DNA of 64,000 nt from Comamonas_C sp026954015 (GCA_035063785.1 JAPSFS010000010.1:1-64000), one strand, 5' to 3'. Shown: positions 37,743-47,321, counted from the first letter of the stretch. Notes: a model not told the origin generated them from the sequence alone. Numbers and translations are program-made.

Positions 37743-38129
37743 TCAGCGCGACCCGCCGCGTTTGCGATCGAGCGCGCACGCACCGCCCCCAGCCACCGCC
37801 AGGTACAGGAAGATGAAGCAGAAGAGCGCGGCCGATTCGCCCTTGTTCTGCAGCGGCAGCCAGAAGTTGGCCGCCGAGGCGTGCGCGAGGAAGTAGGCGA
37901 ACGCCATCTCGCCCGAAAGGATGAAGGCCACCGGCCGCACGAACAGGCCCAGAATCAACAGCGTGCCGCCGATGAGCTCCAGCCACATCGCCACGCCGGG
38001 CAGCGAGCCCCAGGCCACACCGCCGGTGAATTTCATCCAGCCGTGCAGCAGGAACATGTAGGCCGTGGTGACGCGCAGCAGCGCGAGCACGTAAGGTCGC
38101 AATTGGGAAGCGGTGGTTTCGATGGACAT
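37743..38129 (-). CDS. DoxX family membrane protein
   Basis: 128 residues from MSIETTASQLRPYVLALLRVTTAYMFLLHGWMKF. Four hydrophobic segments and the DoxX signature LHGWMKFTGG, LELIGGTLLILGLFVRPVAFILSGEMAFAYFLAHA with the LPLQNKGESAALFCFIFLYLA end. Small inner-membrane proteins of this family are linked to redox or thiol stress in some bacteria; no role is shown here. Confidence 0.9.
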   Translation of the reverse strand: MSIETTASQLRPYVLALLRVTTAYMFLLHGWMKFTGGVAWGSLPGVAMWLELIGGTLLILGLFVRPVAFILSGEMAFAYFLAHASAANFWLPLQNKGESAALFCFIFLYLAVAGGGACALDRKRGGSR

Positions 38130-38259
38130 GGGTAGAGCCTTTCGTGATGTTTCAACGCGGCGCAGGGGCGCGCATGTCGCGGCACGCCCTGCGTCGCGCG
38201 ACTGTATCCGGTCGGGCGCAGGTCTGCTTGATCGACGCGCCGCGCTGGCAGCTGCAGTG

Positions 38260-39033
38260 CTACGCCTGCCCCGCCGCGCTCGCGTGCAGGCAGATGGCCG
38301 CGGCGGCGGCCACGTTGAGCGACTCTTCCCCGCCCGGCTGCACGATGCGGATGTGCTGCGCCGCACGCGCCTGCAGCGCGGGGCTCACGCCCTGCCCTTC
38401 GTGGCCCATGAGCCAGCCGCAGGGCCAGGGCAGGCGCGCGCGGTGCAGCCATGCGCCCTGGTGCGAGCTGGTGGCCAGCAGCGGCACGGAAAGCTGAGCG
38501 AGTGCGTCTTCGGTCAGCCCCTCCACGAGGCGCAGGCCGAAGTGCGCGCCCATGCCCGCGCGCAGCACCTTGGGCGACCACAAGAGCGCCGTGCCCTTGA
38601 GCGCCGCCACCTGCATGAAGCCGAAGGCCGCGCTGGAGCGCAGGATGGAGCCGACGTTGCCCGCGTCCTGCACGCGGTCGAGCACCACGGTGGGCGCATC
38701 GGGCAGCAGCGCAGGCGGCTCGGGCAGGGCGAACACGCAACCCATGCCCTCGGGCGATTCGAGCGCGGTGAACTCGCGCCAGAGCGCATCGGCCACCACC
38801 ACGGTTTTGATAGCTGCTCGCGCTTGACCGGCAACGGCTGAAGGCGGAAATGATTCAGAAAACACCATCAGCTCGGGCTGCAGGCCGCGCGCATGCAGCG
38901 CGCCGCACAGGTGCTCGCCCTCCAGCCAGACGCGGCCCTGCTTGCGGTAGGCACCGCTCTCGTGCGCCAGGCGCTTGAGCTGCTTGACGAGCGGGTTGTC
39001 GCGCGAGGCGATGTAGGTAGGTTCAACGTGCAT
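38260..39033 (-). CDS. TrmH/SpoU family RNA 2'-O-methyltransferase
   Basis: 257 residues starting MHVEPTYIASRDNPLVKQLKRLA. The SPOUT knot motifs are clear: VVLDRVQDAGNVGSILRSSAAFGF (motif 1), WLMGHEGQGVSPALQARAAQHIRI (motif 2) and PGGEESLNVAAAAAICLH (motif 3). Modifies rRNA or tRNA ribose; the target is not deducible. Last gene of the large minus-strand cluster, 4 bp after rnhB. Residues 61-78 (SFPPSAVAGQARAAIKTV) come from a dispersed-element copy. Confidence 0.92.
   Translation of the reverse strand: MHVEPTYIASRDNPLVKQLKRLAHESGAYRKQGRVWLEGEHLCGALHARGLQPELMVFSESFPPSAVAGQARAAIKTVVVADALWREFTALESPEGMGCVFALPEPPALLPDAPTVVLDRVQDAGNVGSILRSSAAFGFMQVAALKGTALLWSPKVLRAGMGAHFGLRLVEGLTEDALAQLSVPLLATSSHQGAWLHRARLPWPCGWLMGHEGQGVSPALQARAAQHIRIVQPGGEESLNVAAAAAICLHASAAGQA
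38803..38851 (+). repeat. Dispersed palindromic element, copy inside trmH-family gene
   Basis: GGTTTTGATAGCTGCTCGCG on the plus strand followed by a degenerate second half (CGGCTGAAGGCGG). The host reads the opposite strand as …GQARAAIKTV, the same element frame as in lpxB. Confidence 0.6.
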
Positions 39034-39037
39034 CGTC

Positions 39038-39670
39038 TTATTTTCCGCCGCCATGCAGCGCAATCGCCTGCGCCACGGGCGCGAAGGAGCGGCGGTGCTC
39101 GGGGCAGGCGCCCCACTCTTTCAGGGCCGCGAGATGCTCGGCCGTGCCGTAGCCCTTGTGGCGGTCAAACCCGTAGTGCGGGTAGCGCGCGTGCAGCGTC
39201 TGGCACCAGCGGTCGCGCGTGACCTTGGCGAGGATGGAGGCCGCCGAGATCGCGGGCACCTTGGCGTCGCCCTTGACGATGGCCTCGGCAGGCATCGTGA
39301 GGCGCGGCAGGCGGTTGCCATCAACGAGCACGCGCGCGGGCGATGTGGCCAGGCCCTCGACCGCGCGGCGCATCGCGAGCAGCGTGGCCTGCAGGATGTT
39401 GAGGCGGTCGATTTCCTCGCGGCTCGCCTCGGCCACGCACCAGCACAGCGCGCGTGCCTGGATGTCACCGAACAACCGCTCGCGGCGCGCTTCGATCAGC
39501 GCCTTGGAATCGGCCAGGCCCTCGATGGGCCGCGCCGGGTCGAGGATGACGGCGGCCGCGACCACCGGCCCGGCGAGCGGCCCGCGCCCGGCTTCGTCCA
39601 CACCGGCGACGAGGCCGCCGATGCTCCAGTCGAATGCCACCTGTTCAGGCAAGCAGGCCTCCGACGGCAT
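39038..39670 (-). CDS. rnhB: Ribonuclease HII
   Basis: 210 residues from MPSEACLPEQVAFDW, overlapping the lpxB end by 26 bp. Cleaves the RNA of RNA-DNA hybrids and single ribonucleotides. Catalytic carboxylates in AGVDEAGRGPLAGPVVAAAV (DE) and VLVDGNRLP, plus AISAASILAKVTRDR and YGFDRHKGYGTAEHLAAL. The lpxB-rnhB order is conserved in proteobacteria. Confidence 0.96.
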   Translation of the reverse strand: MPSEACLPEQVAFDWSIGGLVAGVDEAGRGPLAGPVVAAAVILDPARPIEGLADSKALIEARRERLFGDIQARALCWCVAEASREEIDRLNILQATLLAMRRAVEGLATSPARVLVDGNRLPRLTMPAEAIVKGDAKVPAISAASILAKVTRDRWCQTLHARYPHYGFDRHKGYGTAEHLAALKEWGACPEHRRSFAPVAQAIALHGGGK

Positions 39671-40787
39671 CGGCGGCGAGCCGCGCGGTGTCGCGGCGCA
39701 GGCTTTCGTGCAGCGCGGTGAAACGCTCGCGCAGCGCCTGCGCGGCGTCGGGCGCGTCGAACCAGCGCAGCACCGCATCGGCCAGCGCGCGCGGCGTGGC
39801 GGCATCCTGCAGCAGCTCGGGCACGGCGAAGTCGCCGCAGAGGATGTTGGGCAGGCCCACCCAGGGCTGCAGCTGCTTGCGCCGCATCAGCCGCCAGCTC
39901 AGCGGATGCATGCGGTAGGCAATGACCATGGGGCGCTTGAAGAGCGCGGCTTCCAGCGTGGCGGTGCCGCTGGCGATCAGCGTCACGTCGCAGGCGGCGA
40001 GCACGTCATGCGACTGGCCGGTGACGACGGTGATGCGCTCCAGCAGGCCGGCCGCGCGCGCGGCGGCCTCGATGCGCGCGCGCTGCGCCGGGACGGCGGG
40101 CACCACGATTTTGATAGCTGGCCGCGCTTGCTGGACAAGCGCTGCAGCCTGAAAAAACACCGAAGCCAGATACGCGACCTCGGCGCGGCGGCTGCCGGGC
40201 AGCACGGCCAACACCTCATCCTGCGGCGACAGGCCCAGGCGCGCGCGCGCGCCGTCGCGGTCGGGCTCCATCGGGATCACATTCGCCAGCGGATGGCCGA
40301 CAAAGGTGGCCGCGATGCCGTGGCGCGCGAGCAGCTCGGGCTCGAACGGAAAGAGGCACAGCACATGGTCGGCGGCAGCGCGGATCTTTTCCACGCGCTC
40401 GGCTCGCCACGCCCAGATCGAGGGGCAGACGAAGTGCACCGTGCGGATGCCCGCTGCGCTCAGGCGTTGCTCCAGACCCAGGTTGAAATCGGGCGCATCG
40501 ACGCCGATGAACACGTCGGGGCGGTCCTGCAGCAGGCGCGCGCGCAACTGGCGGCGGATGCGCAGGATGCCCGCCAGGCGCAGGAACAGCTCGGGGCTGA
40601 AGCCGTGCACCGCCAGGCGCTCGCTGTCCCACCAGACGTCGAACCCCTGCTCGGCCATGCGCGCGCCGCCGATGCCCATGCTGGTCACGGCGGGCCAGCG
40701 GGCCTTCAGGCCGCCGAGCAGCAAACCGGCGAGCAGATCGCCCGAGGTCTCGCCCGCGACCATCGCGATGCGCGGTGGCGCCGTCAT
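39645..40787 (-). CDS. lpxB: Lipid-A-disaccharide synthase
   Basis: 380 residues from MTAPPRIAMVAGETSGDLLAG. GT19 glycosyltransferase joining UDP-diacylglucosamine and lipid X. Signatures: GETSGD near the N-terminus, GIGGARMAEQGF, CPSIWAWRAERV (120-132), FVGHPLANVIP, VLPGSRRAEV and ASGTATLEAALFKRPMVIAYR. Residues 210-228 (VFFQAAALVQQARPAIKIV) are encoded by a dispersed-element copy. It begins 7 bp after lpxA. Confidence 0.97.
   Translation of the reverse strand: MTAPPRIAMVAGETSGDLLAGLLLGGLKARWPAVTSMGIGGARMAEQGFDVWWDSERLAVHGFSPELFLRLAGILRIRRQLRARLLQDRPDVFIGVDAPDFNLGLEQRLSAAGIRTVHFVCPSIWAWRAERVEKIRAAADHVLCLFPFEPELLARHGIAATFVGHPLANVIPMEPDRDGARARLGLSPQDEVLAVLPGSRRAEVAYLASVFFQAAALVQQARPAIKIVVPAVPAQRARIEAAARAAGLLERITVVTGQSHDVLAACDVTLIASGTATLEAALFKRPMVIAYRMHPLSWRLMRRKQLQPWVGLPNILCGDFAVPELLQDAATPRALADAVLRWFDAPDAAQALRERFTALHESLRRDTARLAADAVGGLLA
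40106..40158 (+). repeat. Dispersed palindromic element, best-preserved copy, inside lpxB
   Basis: GATTTTGATAGCTGGCCGCG leads into the core palindrome GCGCTTG-CTGGA-CAAGCGC (40124-40142), then TGCAGCCTGAAAAAAC. This copy best shows the element's full symmetry. lpxB reads the stop-free complement. Confidence 0.7.
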
Positions 40788-40794
40788 CACGGGT

Positions 40795-41589
40795 CTAGCG
40801 CACGATGCCGCGCGTGGCACCGCGCAGGAAGTCGCCCAGCAGCGTCAGGTCTTCCTCGGCCTCGGGGTGGGTGTTGGCCAGTTCGTCGATCTGCGTGATG
40901 GCGGCGGCCAGCGTCAGACCCTCGCGGTAAAGCAAACGGTAGGCCTGCTTGAGCAGGGCGATGCGCTCGGCGGAGAAGCCCCGGCGGCGCAGCCCCTCGA
41001 CGTTCAGGCCGCGTACCGCGAGCGGGTGGCCATCGACCATCATGAAGGGCGGCACATCCTGCGCGATGTGGCTGCCGAAACCCGCCATCACGTGCGCGCC
41101 GATGTGCGTGAACTGGTGCACGCCCGTGAGGCCACCGACGATGGCCCAGTCGCCCACGTGCACATGGCCCGCAAGCGTGGCATTGTTGGCGAGGATGGTC
41201 TGGTGGCCCACCACGCAGTCGTGCGCGATGTGCACGTAGGCCATGATCCAGTTGTCGTCGCCGATGGTGGTCACACCCCGGTCCTGCGCGGTGCCAATGT
41301 TGAAGGTGCAGAACTCGCGGATGGTGTTGCGCGCGCCGATTTCCAGGCGCGTCGCCTCGCCCGCGTATTTCTTGTCCTGCGGCACGGCGCCGAGCGAGGC
41401 GAACTGGAAGATGGCGCAGTCCTCGCCTATCGTCGTATCGCCCTCGATCACGCAGTGCGCGGCGATGCGCGTGCGCGCGCCCACGCGCACCCGGGGGCCG
41501 ATCACCGTGTACGGACCGACGGCAACGCCCTCGGCGAGTTCCGCGCCTGGCTCCACGAGCGCAGTGGGATGGATCAGGCCCACGGTCAC
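40795..41589 (-). CDS. lpxA: UDP-N-acetylglucosamine acyltransferase LpxA
   Basis: 264 residues. The GTG start at 41589 overlaps the fabZ stop as GTGA; another GTG two codons on is possible. A left-handed beta helix of hexapeptide repeats (IHPTALVEPGAELAEGVAVGPYTVIG onward), the catalytic-His segment YVHIAHDCVVGHQTILAN, VGGLTGVHQFTHIGAHVMAGFGS, and the C-terminal helical domain RGFSAERIALLKQAYRLLYREGL. First step of lipid A synthesis. Confidence 0.97.
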   Translation of the reverse strand: MTVGLIHPTALVEPGAELAEGVAVGPYTVIGPRVRVGARTRIAAHCVIEGDTTIGEDCAIFQFASLGAVPQDKKYAGEATRLEIGARNTIREFCTFNIGTAQDRGVTTIGDDNWIMAYVHIAHDCVVGHQTILANNATLAGHVHVGDWAIVGGLTGVHQFTHIGAHVMAGFGSHIAQDVPPFMMVDGHPLAVRGLNVEGLRRRGFSAERIALLKQAYRLLYREGLTLAAAITQIDELANTHPEAEEDLTLLGDFLRGATRGIVR

Positions 41590-42041
41590 TTGCCGGTGGC
41601 TTCGCCCACGTGGCGCATGGTGCACATGAGCTGCGCCTCGGCGGCTACTTCGTCCTCGACGCGGCCCACGCCGTTGAACTTCCACACGCCGCCACGCACG
41701 CGGTCGATGGCGATGTCCAGGATGAGCTGATCGCCCGGCACCACGGGCCGCTTGAAGCGCGCGCCGTCGATGCCGACGAAGTAGTAGATGTTGTTCTCGT
41801 CCGGCACCTGGCCCATGGCGTCAAACGCGAGCAGACCCGCCGCCTGCGCCAGCGCTTCCAGGATCAGCACGCCGGGCATGACCGGGCGGCCCGGAAAGTG
41901 ACCGGTGAAATAGGGTTCGTTGAAGGTGACGTTCTTGATCGCGCGGATGCGCTGGTTGCGCTCGAGCTCGACCACCTTGTCCACCAGCAGGAAGGGGTAG
42001 CGGTGGGGCAGCTGGTTGAGGATGTATTGGATGTCCATCAT
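41586..42041 (-). CDS. fabZ: 3-hydroxyacyl-ACP dehydratase FabZ
   Basis: 151 residues, starting MMDIQYILNQLPHRYPFLLVDKV. Hot-dog fold dehydratase of fatty-acid synthesis with the catalytic His in FTGHFPGRPVMPGVLILEALAQAAG. Coupled by 4-bp overlaps to lpxD (ATGA) upstream and lpxA (GTGA) downstream, which sets the balance between fatty acid and lipid A precursors. Confidence 0.97.
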   Translation of the reverse strand: MMDIQYILNQLPHRYPFLLVDKVVELERNQRIRAIKNVTFNEPYFTGHFPGRPVMPGVLILEALAQAAGLLAFDAMGQVPDENNIYYFVGIDGARFKRPVVPGDQLILDIAIDRVRGGVWKFNGVGRVEDEVAAEAQLMCTMRHVGEATGK

Positions 42042-43039
42042 GGTTCTTGCGGCCGATGGCCGTCCTGCAATCGTTGTTCAAGGGCCTGCACGCGCCCGCG
42101 CAGCTGATGCAGCTTGCTCAGCGTGGCCGCGTTCTTTTCCCAAGCCGCATTGTCGTCCATGGGAAACGCGCCGGTGTAGTGGCCGCCAGGCTGCGTGATG
42201 GAGCGTGTGACGAGCGTCGTGGCGGAAATGTGCGTGCGATCCGCAATCGTCAGATGCCCGACGATGGACGCCGCGCCCGCGATGGTGCAGTGCGCGCCGA
42301 TGCGCGTGCTGCCCGCGATCGCGGTGCAGCCTGCGATGGCGGTGTGGTGGCCGATGTGCACGTTGTGCGCGATCTGGATCAGGTTGTCGAGCTTGACGCC
42401 CTCCTCGATCACGGTGTCATCCAGCGCCCCGCGGTCGATGCAGGTGTTGGCGCCAATTTCCACATCGTCGCCTATCGTCACGGCGCCGAGCTGCTCGATC
42501 TTGATCCAGCGGCCTGCCTCGGGCGCGAAGCCGAACCCGTCGGCGCCGATGGACACGCCCGCGTGCACGATGCAGCGCGCGCCGATGCGGCAGCGCGCGC
42601 CCACCGTCACGCGCGACTTGAGCACCGTGTGCGCGCCGATCACCGCGCCGCGCTCGACCACGCACAGCGGCCCGATGCTGGCGCTGGCGTCAACCTGCGC
42701 CTCGGGGTGCACGACGGCGCTGGCGTGGATGCCGGGTTCGGCGACGAGCCCGTGCGCGCGCGCCCACAGCTGCGTGGCGCGCGCGAAGTAGGCGTAGGGG
42801 TCGTCGGTGACGATGCAGGCGCCGCGCGCGAGCGCCTGCGCGCGAAGCTGAGGCGCCACGATCACGCAGGCCGCGCGCGACGCGGCAAGCTGCGCCGCGT
42901 AGCGCGGGTTGTTCAAAAACGAAAGATCGGCCTCGGTGGCCGATTCGAGCGGCGCGATGCGGGCAATTGCGGTGTTGGCGTCGCCACCCTCGAGGCTGCC
43001 GCCCAGTGCGTCGACGAACTGCCCGAGCCGCAAGCTCAC
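42038..43039 (-). CDS. lpxD: UDP-3-O-(3-hydroxyacyl)glucosamine N-acyltransferase LpxD
   Basis: 333 residues. N-terminal uridine-binding domain (ESATEADLSFLNNPRYAAQL) followed by a hexapeptide beta helix (IHASAVVHPEAQVDASASIGPLCVVERGA...) with the catalytic-His segment NLIQIAHNVHIGHHTAIAG, and a C-terminal helix ending in a coiled-coil-like QLRGRVQALEQRLQ. Third step of lipid A synthesis. Confidence 0.97.
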   Translation of the reverse strand: MSLRLGQFVDALGGSLEGGDANTAIARIAPLESATEADLSFLNNPRYAAQLAASRAACVIVAPQLRAQALARGACIVTDDPYAYFARATQLWARAHGLVAEPGIHASAVVHPEAQVDASASIGPLCVVERGAVIGAHTVLKSRVTVGARCRIGARCIVHAGVSIGADGFGFAPEAGRWIKIEQLGAVTIGDDVEIGANTCIDRGALDDTVIEEGVKLDNLIQIAHNVHIGHHTAIAGCTAIAGSTRIGAHCTIAGAASIVGHLTIADRTHISATTLVTRSITQPGGHYTGAFPMDDNAAWEKNAATLSKLHQLRGRVQALEQRLQDGHRPQEP

Positions 43040-43061
43040 ACCCCGAGCGCCCTGCGCCGCA

Positions 43062-43607
43062 TCACTTGCCGCCGTTGGCCGACCCCGCGTTCATGGCCTT
43101 GATGACCTTGTCGGTGATGTCGTTCTTGGGGTTGATGTAGACCGCCTCTTGCAGGATCACGTCGTAGTGCTCGGACTCTGCCACCTGCTTGACGATGCGG
43201 TTGGCCGCGTCGAGCACCTTGGCAAGCTCTTCATTCTTGCGCGCGTTCAGGTCTTCCTGGAACTCGCGGCGCTTGCGCTGGAAATCGCGATCCTGGTCGG
43301 AGAGCTGGCGCTGCTGCGCCAGGCGCTGACTCTCGGACATGGTCGGCGCGTCACGCTCGAATTTGTCCGAGGCGCTCTTGAGCGCGTTGCCCATGTCCAC
43401 GAGCTCTTTCTCGCGCTTGGAAAATTCCTGCTCGAGCTTGGTCTGCGCCGCCTTGGCGGTGTTGGCCTCGCGAAAGATCCGGTCGGTGTTGACAAAGCCT
43501 GCCTTGAAGCCCTGCGCCTGGGCGGGCGCCTGCGCCAGTGCGGGCACGCCAACCGCCATCAAGCTGGAAAGGACTAGGGCGGGGAGGCTGCGAAAAAGAA
43601 GGTTCAT
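43062..43607 (-). CDS. skp: Periplasmic chaperone Skp (OmpH family)
   Basis: 181 residues from MNLLFRSLPALVLSSLMAVG, with a signal peptide cleaved near ALAQA. Long helical arms rich in Lys, Glu and Gln (about 50-140, e.g. LEQEFSKREKELVDMGNALK) form the tentacles that hold unfolded outer-membrane proteins. It lies between bamA and lpxD, as in most beta- and gammaproteobacteria. Confidence 0.95.
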   Translation of the reverse strand: MNLLFRSLPALVLSSLMAVGVPALAQAPAQAQGFKAGFVNTDRIFREANTAKAAQTKLEQEFSKREKELVDMGNALKSASDKFERDAPTMSESQRLAQQRQLSDQDRDFQRKRREFQEDLNARKNEELAKVLDAANRIVKQVAESEHYDVILQEAVYINPKNDITDKVIKAMNAGSANGGK

Positions 43608-43615
43608 GGCAAACA

Positions 43616-45913
43616 TCAAAAGGAAGTACCGATCTGGAATTGGAGCCGCTGGATTTTATCGCCAGCGAACTTGCGCACCGGATGTCCGAACGCCAGGCGC
43701 AGCGGCCCGAGCGGCGAAATCCAGCTGATGCCCACGCCCACCGACGCGCGCAGCTCGGAGAGCGACCATGGCTCGCTGTCACCGTACACGTTGCCCACGT
43801 CGAGAAACGTGTACCAGCGCAGCGTGCGGTCGTTGCCCGCGCCGGGGAACGGCCCCATGAATTCGGTGTTGAACGTGAGCTTCTTGGTGCCGCCGAGCAC
43901 CGCGCCGGTCACGTCGCGCGGCCCGAGCGTGCCCTGGTCGAATCCGCGCACCGACCCGAGGCCGCCCGAATAGTAGTTCTTGAACACCGGGAACGGCCGG
44001 CCACCCAGGCCCTTGCCGTAGCCGATCTCGCCGTTGAACGCCAGCGTGAACTGCTTGGTGAGCGGCACGTACTGCTGGTACTGGTAGCCGGCCTTGGCGT
44101 AGCGCGCGTCCCCCGCCACCGATACCTCGGCGCTCAGGCGCTGGTAGCGCCCGGAATTGGGCGCGAGCGCACTGTCGCGGTCATCGCGTGACCAGCCTAT
44201 CGTGAGCGGTACCGCGAAGCTCGAGCTGCCGTACTGATCCGCGTAGGCCAGGTAAGCGGCCGGAATGTTGGTGCCGGACTTGATCTTGGTCTGCTCGACG
44301 CCGCCACCGAAGTACACGGTATCGACCTCGCTGAACGGCACGCCGAAACGCACGCTCGTGCCCGCGGTGACAAGCTGGTAATCGCCCCCCTGGTACTGGT
44401 AGGGGCGCTGCGTGCGGTAGTACACGTCGAAGGTGCGCGAGATGCCGTCACGCGTGAAATACGGATCGGTCGTGGAGAACACGACGGTGCGGTTGTACTT
44501 GCCGGTGTTCACGTCGATGCCGAGCTGGTTGCCCGAGCCGAAGACGTTCTCCTGCTTGATGCCGAACGAGAGCGAGAGCTTTTCGGCGCTGGAAAAACCC
44601 GCGCCGAGCTGGATCATGCCGGTGGGCTTTTCCACAACGTGCACCACGAGGTCGAGCTGGTCGGGCGAGCCTGGCACCTCCTGCGTCTCGACGTTCACCT
44701 CGGTGAAAAAGCCCAGGCGGTCCACGCGGTCGCGCGAGAGCTTGATCTTGTCGCCGTCGTACCACGAGGCTTCGTACTGGCGGAATTCGCGGCGCACGAC
44801 CTCGTCGCGCGTGCGGTTGTTGCCCTCGACGCGGATGCGCCGCACATAGGCGCGGCGCGACGGTTCGGCGCGCAGTTCGAGCTGCACGCGGTTGTTCTCG
44901 TGATCGACCTCGGGCACCGCCTCGACACGCGCAAACGCATAGCCGAAACTGCCGAAGTGGTCGGTGAACGCCTTGGTGGTCGCGCTCACCTGGTCGGCGT
45001 TGTAGGGCTCGCCGGGCTTGATGGTGACGAGCGACTTGAATTCGTCCTCGCGGTCCAGGTAGTTGCCCGCGAGCGTGACGCCCGAGACCGCGTAGCGCGG
45101 GCCTTCGGTGATGTTCACGATGATGGAGATGGACTGCTTGTCCGGCGAGATCGCCACCTGCGTGGAGTCGATGCGGAAATCCATGTAGCCGCGCGCGAGG
45201 TAGTACGAGCGCAGCGTCTCCAGGTCGGCGTTGAGCTTGGCGCGCGAATAGCGGTCGCTCTTGGTGTACCAGCTCAGCCACCCGCCGGTATCGAGGTCGA
45301 ACAGGTTGGTGAGCGTGGATTCACTGAAAGCCGTGTTGCCGACGACGCTGATGTCCTTGATCCTGGCGGGCTCGCCCTCCGTCACGGTGAACGTGAGGTT
45401 CACGCGGTTGCGCTCGATCGGCGTGACGGTGGTCACCACCTCGGCGCCGTACAGGCTCTTGTTGATGTACTGGCGCTTGAGTTCCTGCTCTGCGCGGTCG
45501 GCGAGCGCCTTGTCGAACGCCCGGCCCTCGACCACGCCGACCTCGCGCATGGCCTTCGCGAGCTGGTCCTTGTCGAATTCCTTGATGCCGGCAAATTCCA
45601 CCTCGGCAATGGTCGGGCGCTCTTCGACCACAACGACGAGCACATTGCCCTGCGCCTCGAGCTTCACGTCCTTGAACAGGCCGAGCGCGAACAGCGCGCG
45701 GATCGCCGCGGAGCCCTTTTCGTCGGTGTAGTCGTCGCCGATGCGCAGCGGCAGCGAGGCGAAGATGGTGCCGGGCTCGACGCGCTGCAGGCCCTCGACG
45801 CGGATGTCCTGCACCTTGAACGGCTGCAACGCCCACGCCGTCTGCGCCACGAGTATCAGTGAGGCGGTGGCCAGCGTGGCGCGCAGCCCCAGCCTGTGCA
45901 ATGGTCTATTCAT
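43616..45913 (-). CDS. bamA: Outer-membrane protein assembly factor BamA
   Basis: 765 residues from MNRPLHRLGLRATLATASLILVAQTAWALQPF; a 17-codon longer frame is not used by the family. Five POTRA domains in the first ~420 residues (FKVQDIRVEGLQRVEPGTIFASLPLRIGD opens the first), then a 16-strand Omp85 barrel with the conserved SVRGFDQGTLGPRD lid-loop motif and a terminal phenylalanine (LQFQIGTSF), the outer-membrane targeting signature. Central catalyst of outer-membrane protein insertion. Confidence 0.97.
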   Translation of the reverse strand: MNRPLHRLGLRATLATASLILVAQTAWALQPFKVQDIRVEGLQRVEPGTIFASLPLRIGDDYTDEKGSAAIRALFALGLFKDVKLEAQGNVLVVVVEERPTIAEVEFAGIKEFDKDQLAKAMREVGVVEGRAFDKALADRAEQELKRQYINKSLYGAEVVTTVTPIERNRVNLTFTVTEGEPARIKDISVVGNTAFSESTLTNLFDLDTGGWLSWYTKSDRYSRAKLNADLETLRSYYLARGYMDFRIDSTQVAISPDKQSISIIVNITEGPRYAVSGVTLAGNYLDREDEFKSLVTIKPGEPYNADQVSATTKAFTDHFGSFGYAFARVEAVPEVDHENNRVQLELRAEPSRRAYVRRIRVEGNNRTRDEVVRREFRQYEASWYDGDKIKLSRDRVDRLGFFTEVNVETQEVPGSPDQLDLVVHVVEKPTGMIQLGAGFSSAEKLSLSFGIKQENVFGSGNQLGIDVNTGKYNRTVVFSTTDPYFTRDGISRTFDVYYRTQRPYQYQGGDYQLVTAGTSVRFGVPFSEVDTVYFGGGVEQTKIKSGTNIPAAYLAYADQYGSSSFAVPLTIGWSRDDRDSALAPNSGRYQRLSAEVSVAGDARYAKAGYQYQQYVPLTKQFTLAFNGEIGYGKGLGGRPFPVFKNYYSGGLGSVRGFDQGTLGPRDVTGAVLGGTKKLTFNTEFMGPFPGAGNDRTLRWYTFLDVGNVYGDSEPWSLSELRASVGVGISWISPLGPLRLAFGHPVRKFAGDKIQRLQFQIGTSF

Positions 45914-45956
45914 GAATGAGGCGCTGGCCAACCTGCGCTGGCGCCGGCACGTAACG

Positions 45957-47321
45957 TCAGCCAAACAGCCGGATGAAATCGTTGAACACGGCGATGGACA
46001 TCACCACCAGGAGCAGTGCGACGCCGCCACGCTGCAATCGCTCCATCCAGGCATCGGACACGCCCCGGCCGGTCACTCCCTCCCAAAGATAATACATCAG
46101 GTGCCCCCCATCGAGGACGGGCAGCGGCAACAGATTGAGCACCCCCAGACTCACGCTGATGAGCGCCAGAAACACCAGGTAGGCGGTGACCCCCATGTGC
46201 GCCGATTTGCCCGCGTAGTCGGCGATCGTGAGCGGACCGCTGAGGTTCTTCACCGACGCCTGCCCGATCACCATGCGCCCCATCATGCGCAGCGTGAGTG
46301 CCGAGATTTCCCAGGTGCGCTGCACGCCCTTGACGAGGCCGTCCAGCGGCCCGTAGCGCACCATGAGCATCTCAGGCGCGGCGCCCACGTAGGCGCCGAT
46401 GCGCCCGGTGGGTATGCCGTTCTCCTCGCGCACCTCGGGCGTGACGGGCAGCTCCAGCACCTGGCCCGCGCGCTCGATGCGCCAGCGCTGCGTGAGCGGT
46501 TCACCGCCGTGCACGCCGTCGCGGATGAGCTGGCGCAACTGCTGGCCATCGACCACGGCGGTTGCATCCACGCGCAGCACCACATCGCCCGCATGCAGCC
46601 CCGCACGCTCGGCCGCACCGCCCGCGATCACATCGCCCATCACGGGCCGCGTCCACGGGCCGGTGATGCCGATGCGGCGCAGCAGCTCGGCGTCGGGCTC
46701 GCGCGTGTCCAGGCCCTGCAGGCGCAGCGTGAGCGCGCGCTCGGCCGCGCCAGGCTGCGGCTGCACCACGAGGCGCACGTCCTCGCCGTCGAGCGCGCTG
46801 CGCGCGAGCAGCCAGCGCAGGTCGTCGAACGAGCGCACGGGCTCGGGCGTGGCTTCGCCCATCGCGGCGGCCAGCACGCGCTCGCCGCCCACCACCCCGG
46901 CCTGCTCGGCCACGGTGCCCATCGCGGGGCGTGCCAGGTAGGGCGCGGGTTCGAGCACGCCGATCCAGTTGACCACCGCGTACAGCAGCACCGCCAGCAC
47001 CAGGTTGGCGAGCGGCCCGGCGGCGACGATCGCCGCGCGCGAGCGCAGCGGCTGGTTGTTGAACGCGAGATGGCGTTCTGCGGGGTCGACCGGCGCCTCG
47101 CGCTCGTCCAGCATGCGCACGTAGCCGCCCAGCGGGAACAGGCCGATCACGTACTCGGTGGGCGAGCCCTGGGGCTGCCAGCGCGCGATCGGGCGACCGA
47201 AACCCACCGAAAAACGCAGCACCTTGACGCCACACGCGACCGCCACGCGGTAGTGGCCGTATTCGTGCACCGCGATCAGGACGGCCAGCGCGACGATGAA
47301 GGCAACAACGGTGAGCAGCAT
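45957..47321 (-). CDS. rseP: RIP metalloprotease RseP
   Basis: 454 residues, site-2 protease of the inner membrane. Zinc site HEYGH at 19-23 in the first helix and the third ligand in LPVLDGGHLMYY near the end. Two PDZ domains lie between (about 115-290; MGTVAEQAGVVGGERVLA and GGAAERAGLHAGDVVL). It cuts anti-sigma factor RseA and leftover signal peptides. Located between dxr and bamA, as usual. Confidence 0.96.
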   Translation of the reverse strand: MLLTVVAFIVALAVLIAVHEYGHYRVAVACGVKVLRFSVGFGRPIARWQPQGSPTEYVIGLFPLGGYVRMLDEREAPVDPAERHLAFNNQPLRSRAAIVAAGPLANLVLAVLLYAVVNWIGVLEPAPYLARPAMGTVAEQAGVVGGERVLAAAMGEATPEPVRSFDDLRWLLARSALDGEDVRLVVQPQPGAAERALTLRLQGLDTREPDAELLRRIGITGPWTRPVMGDVIAGGAAERAGLHAGDVVLRVDATAVVDGQQLRQLIRDGVHGGEPLTQRWRIERAGQVLELPVTPEVREENGIPTGRIGAYVGAAPEMLMVRYGPLDGLVKGVQRTWEISALTLRMMGRMVIGQASVKNLSGPLTIADYAGKSAHMGVTAYLVFLALISVSLGVLNLLPLPVLDGGHLMYYLWEGVTGRGVSDAWMERLQRGGVALLLVVMSIAVFNDFIRLFG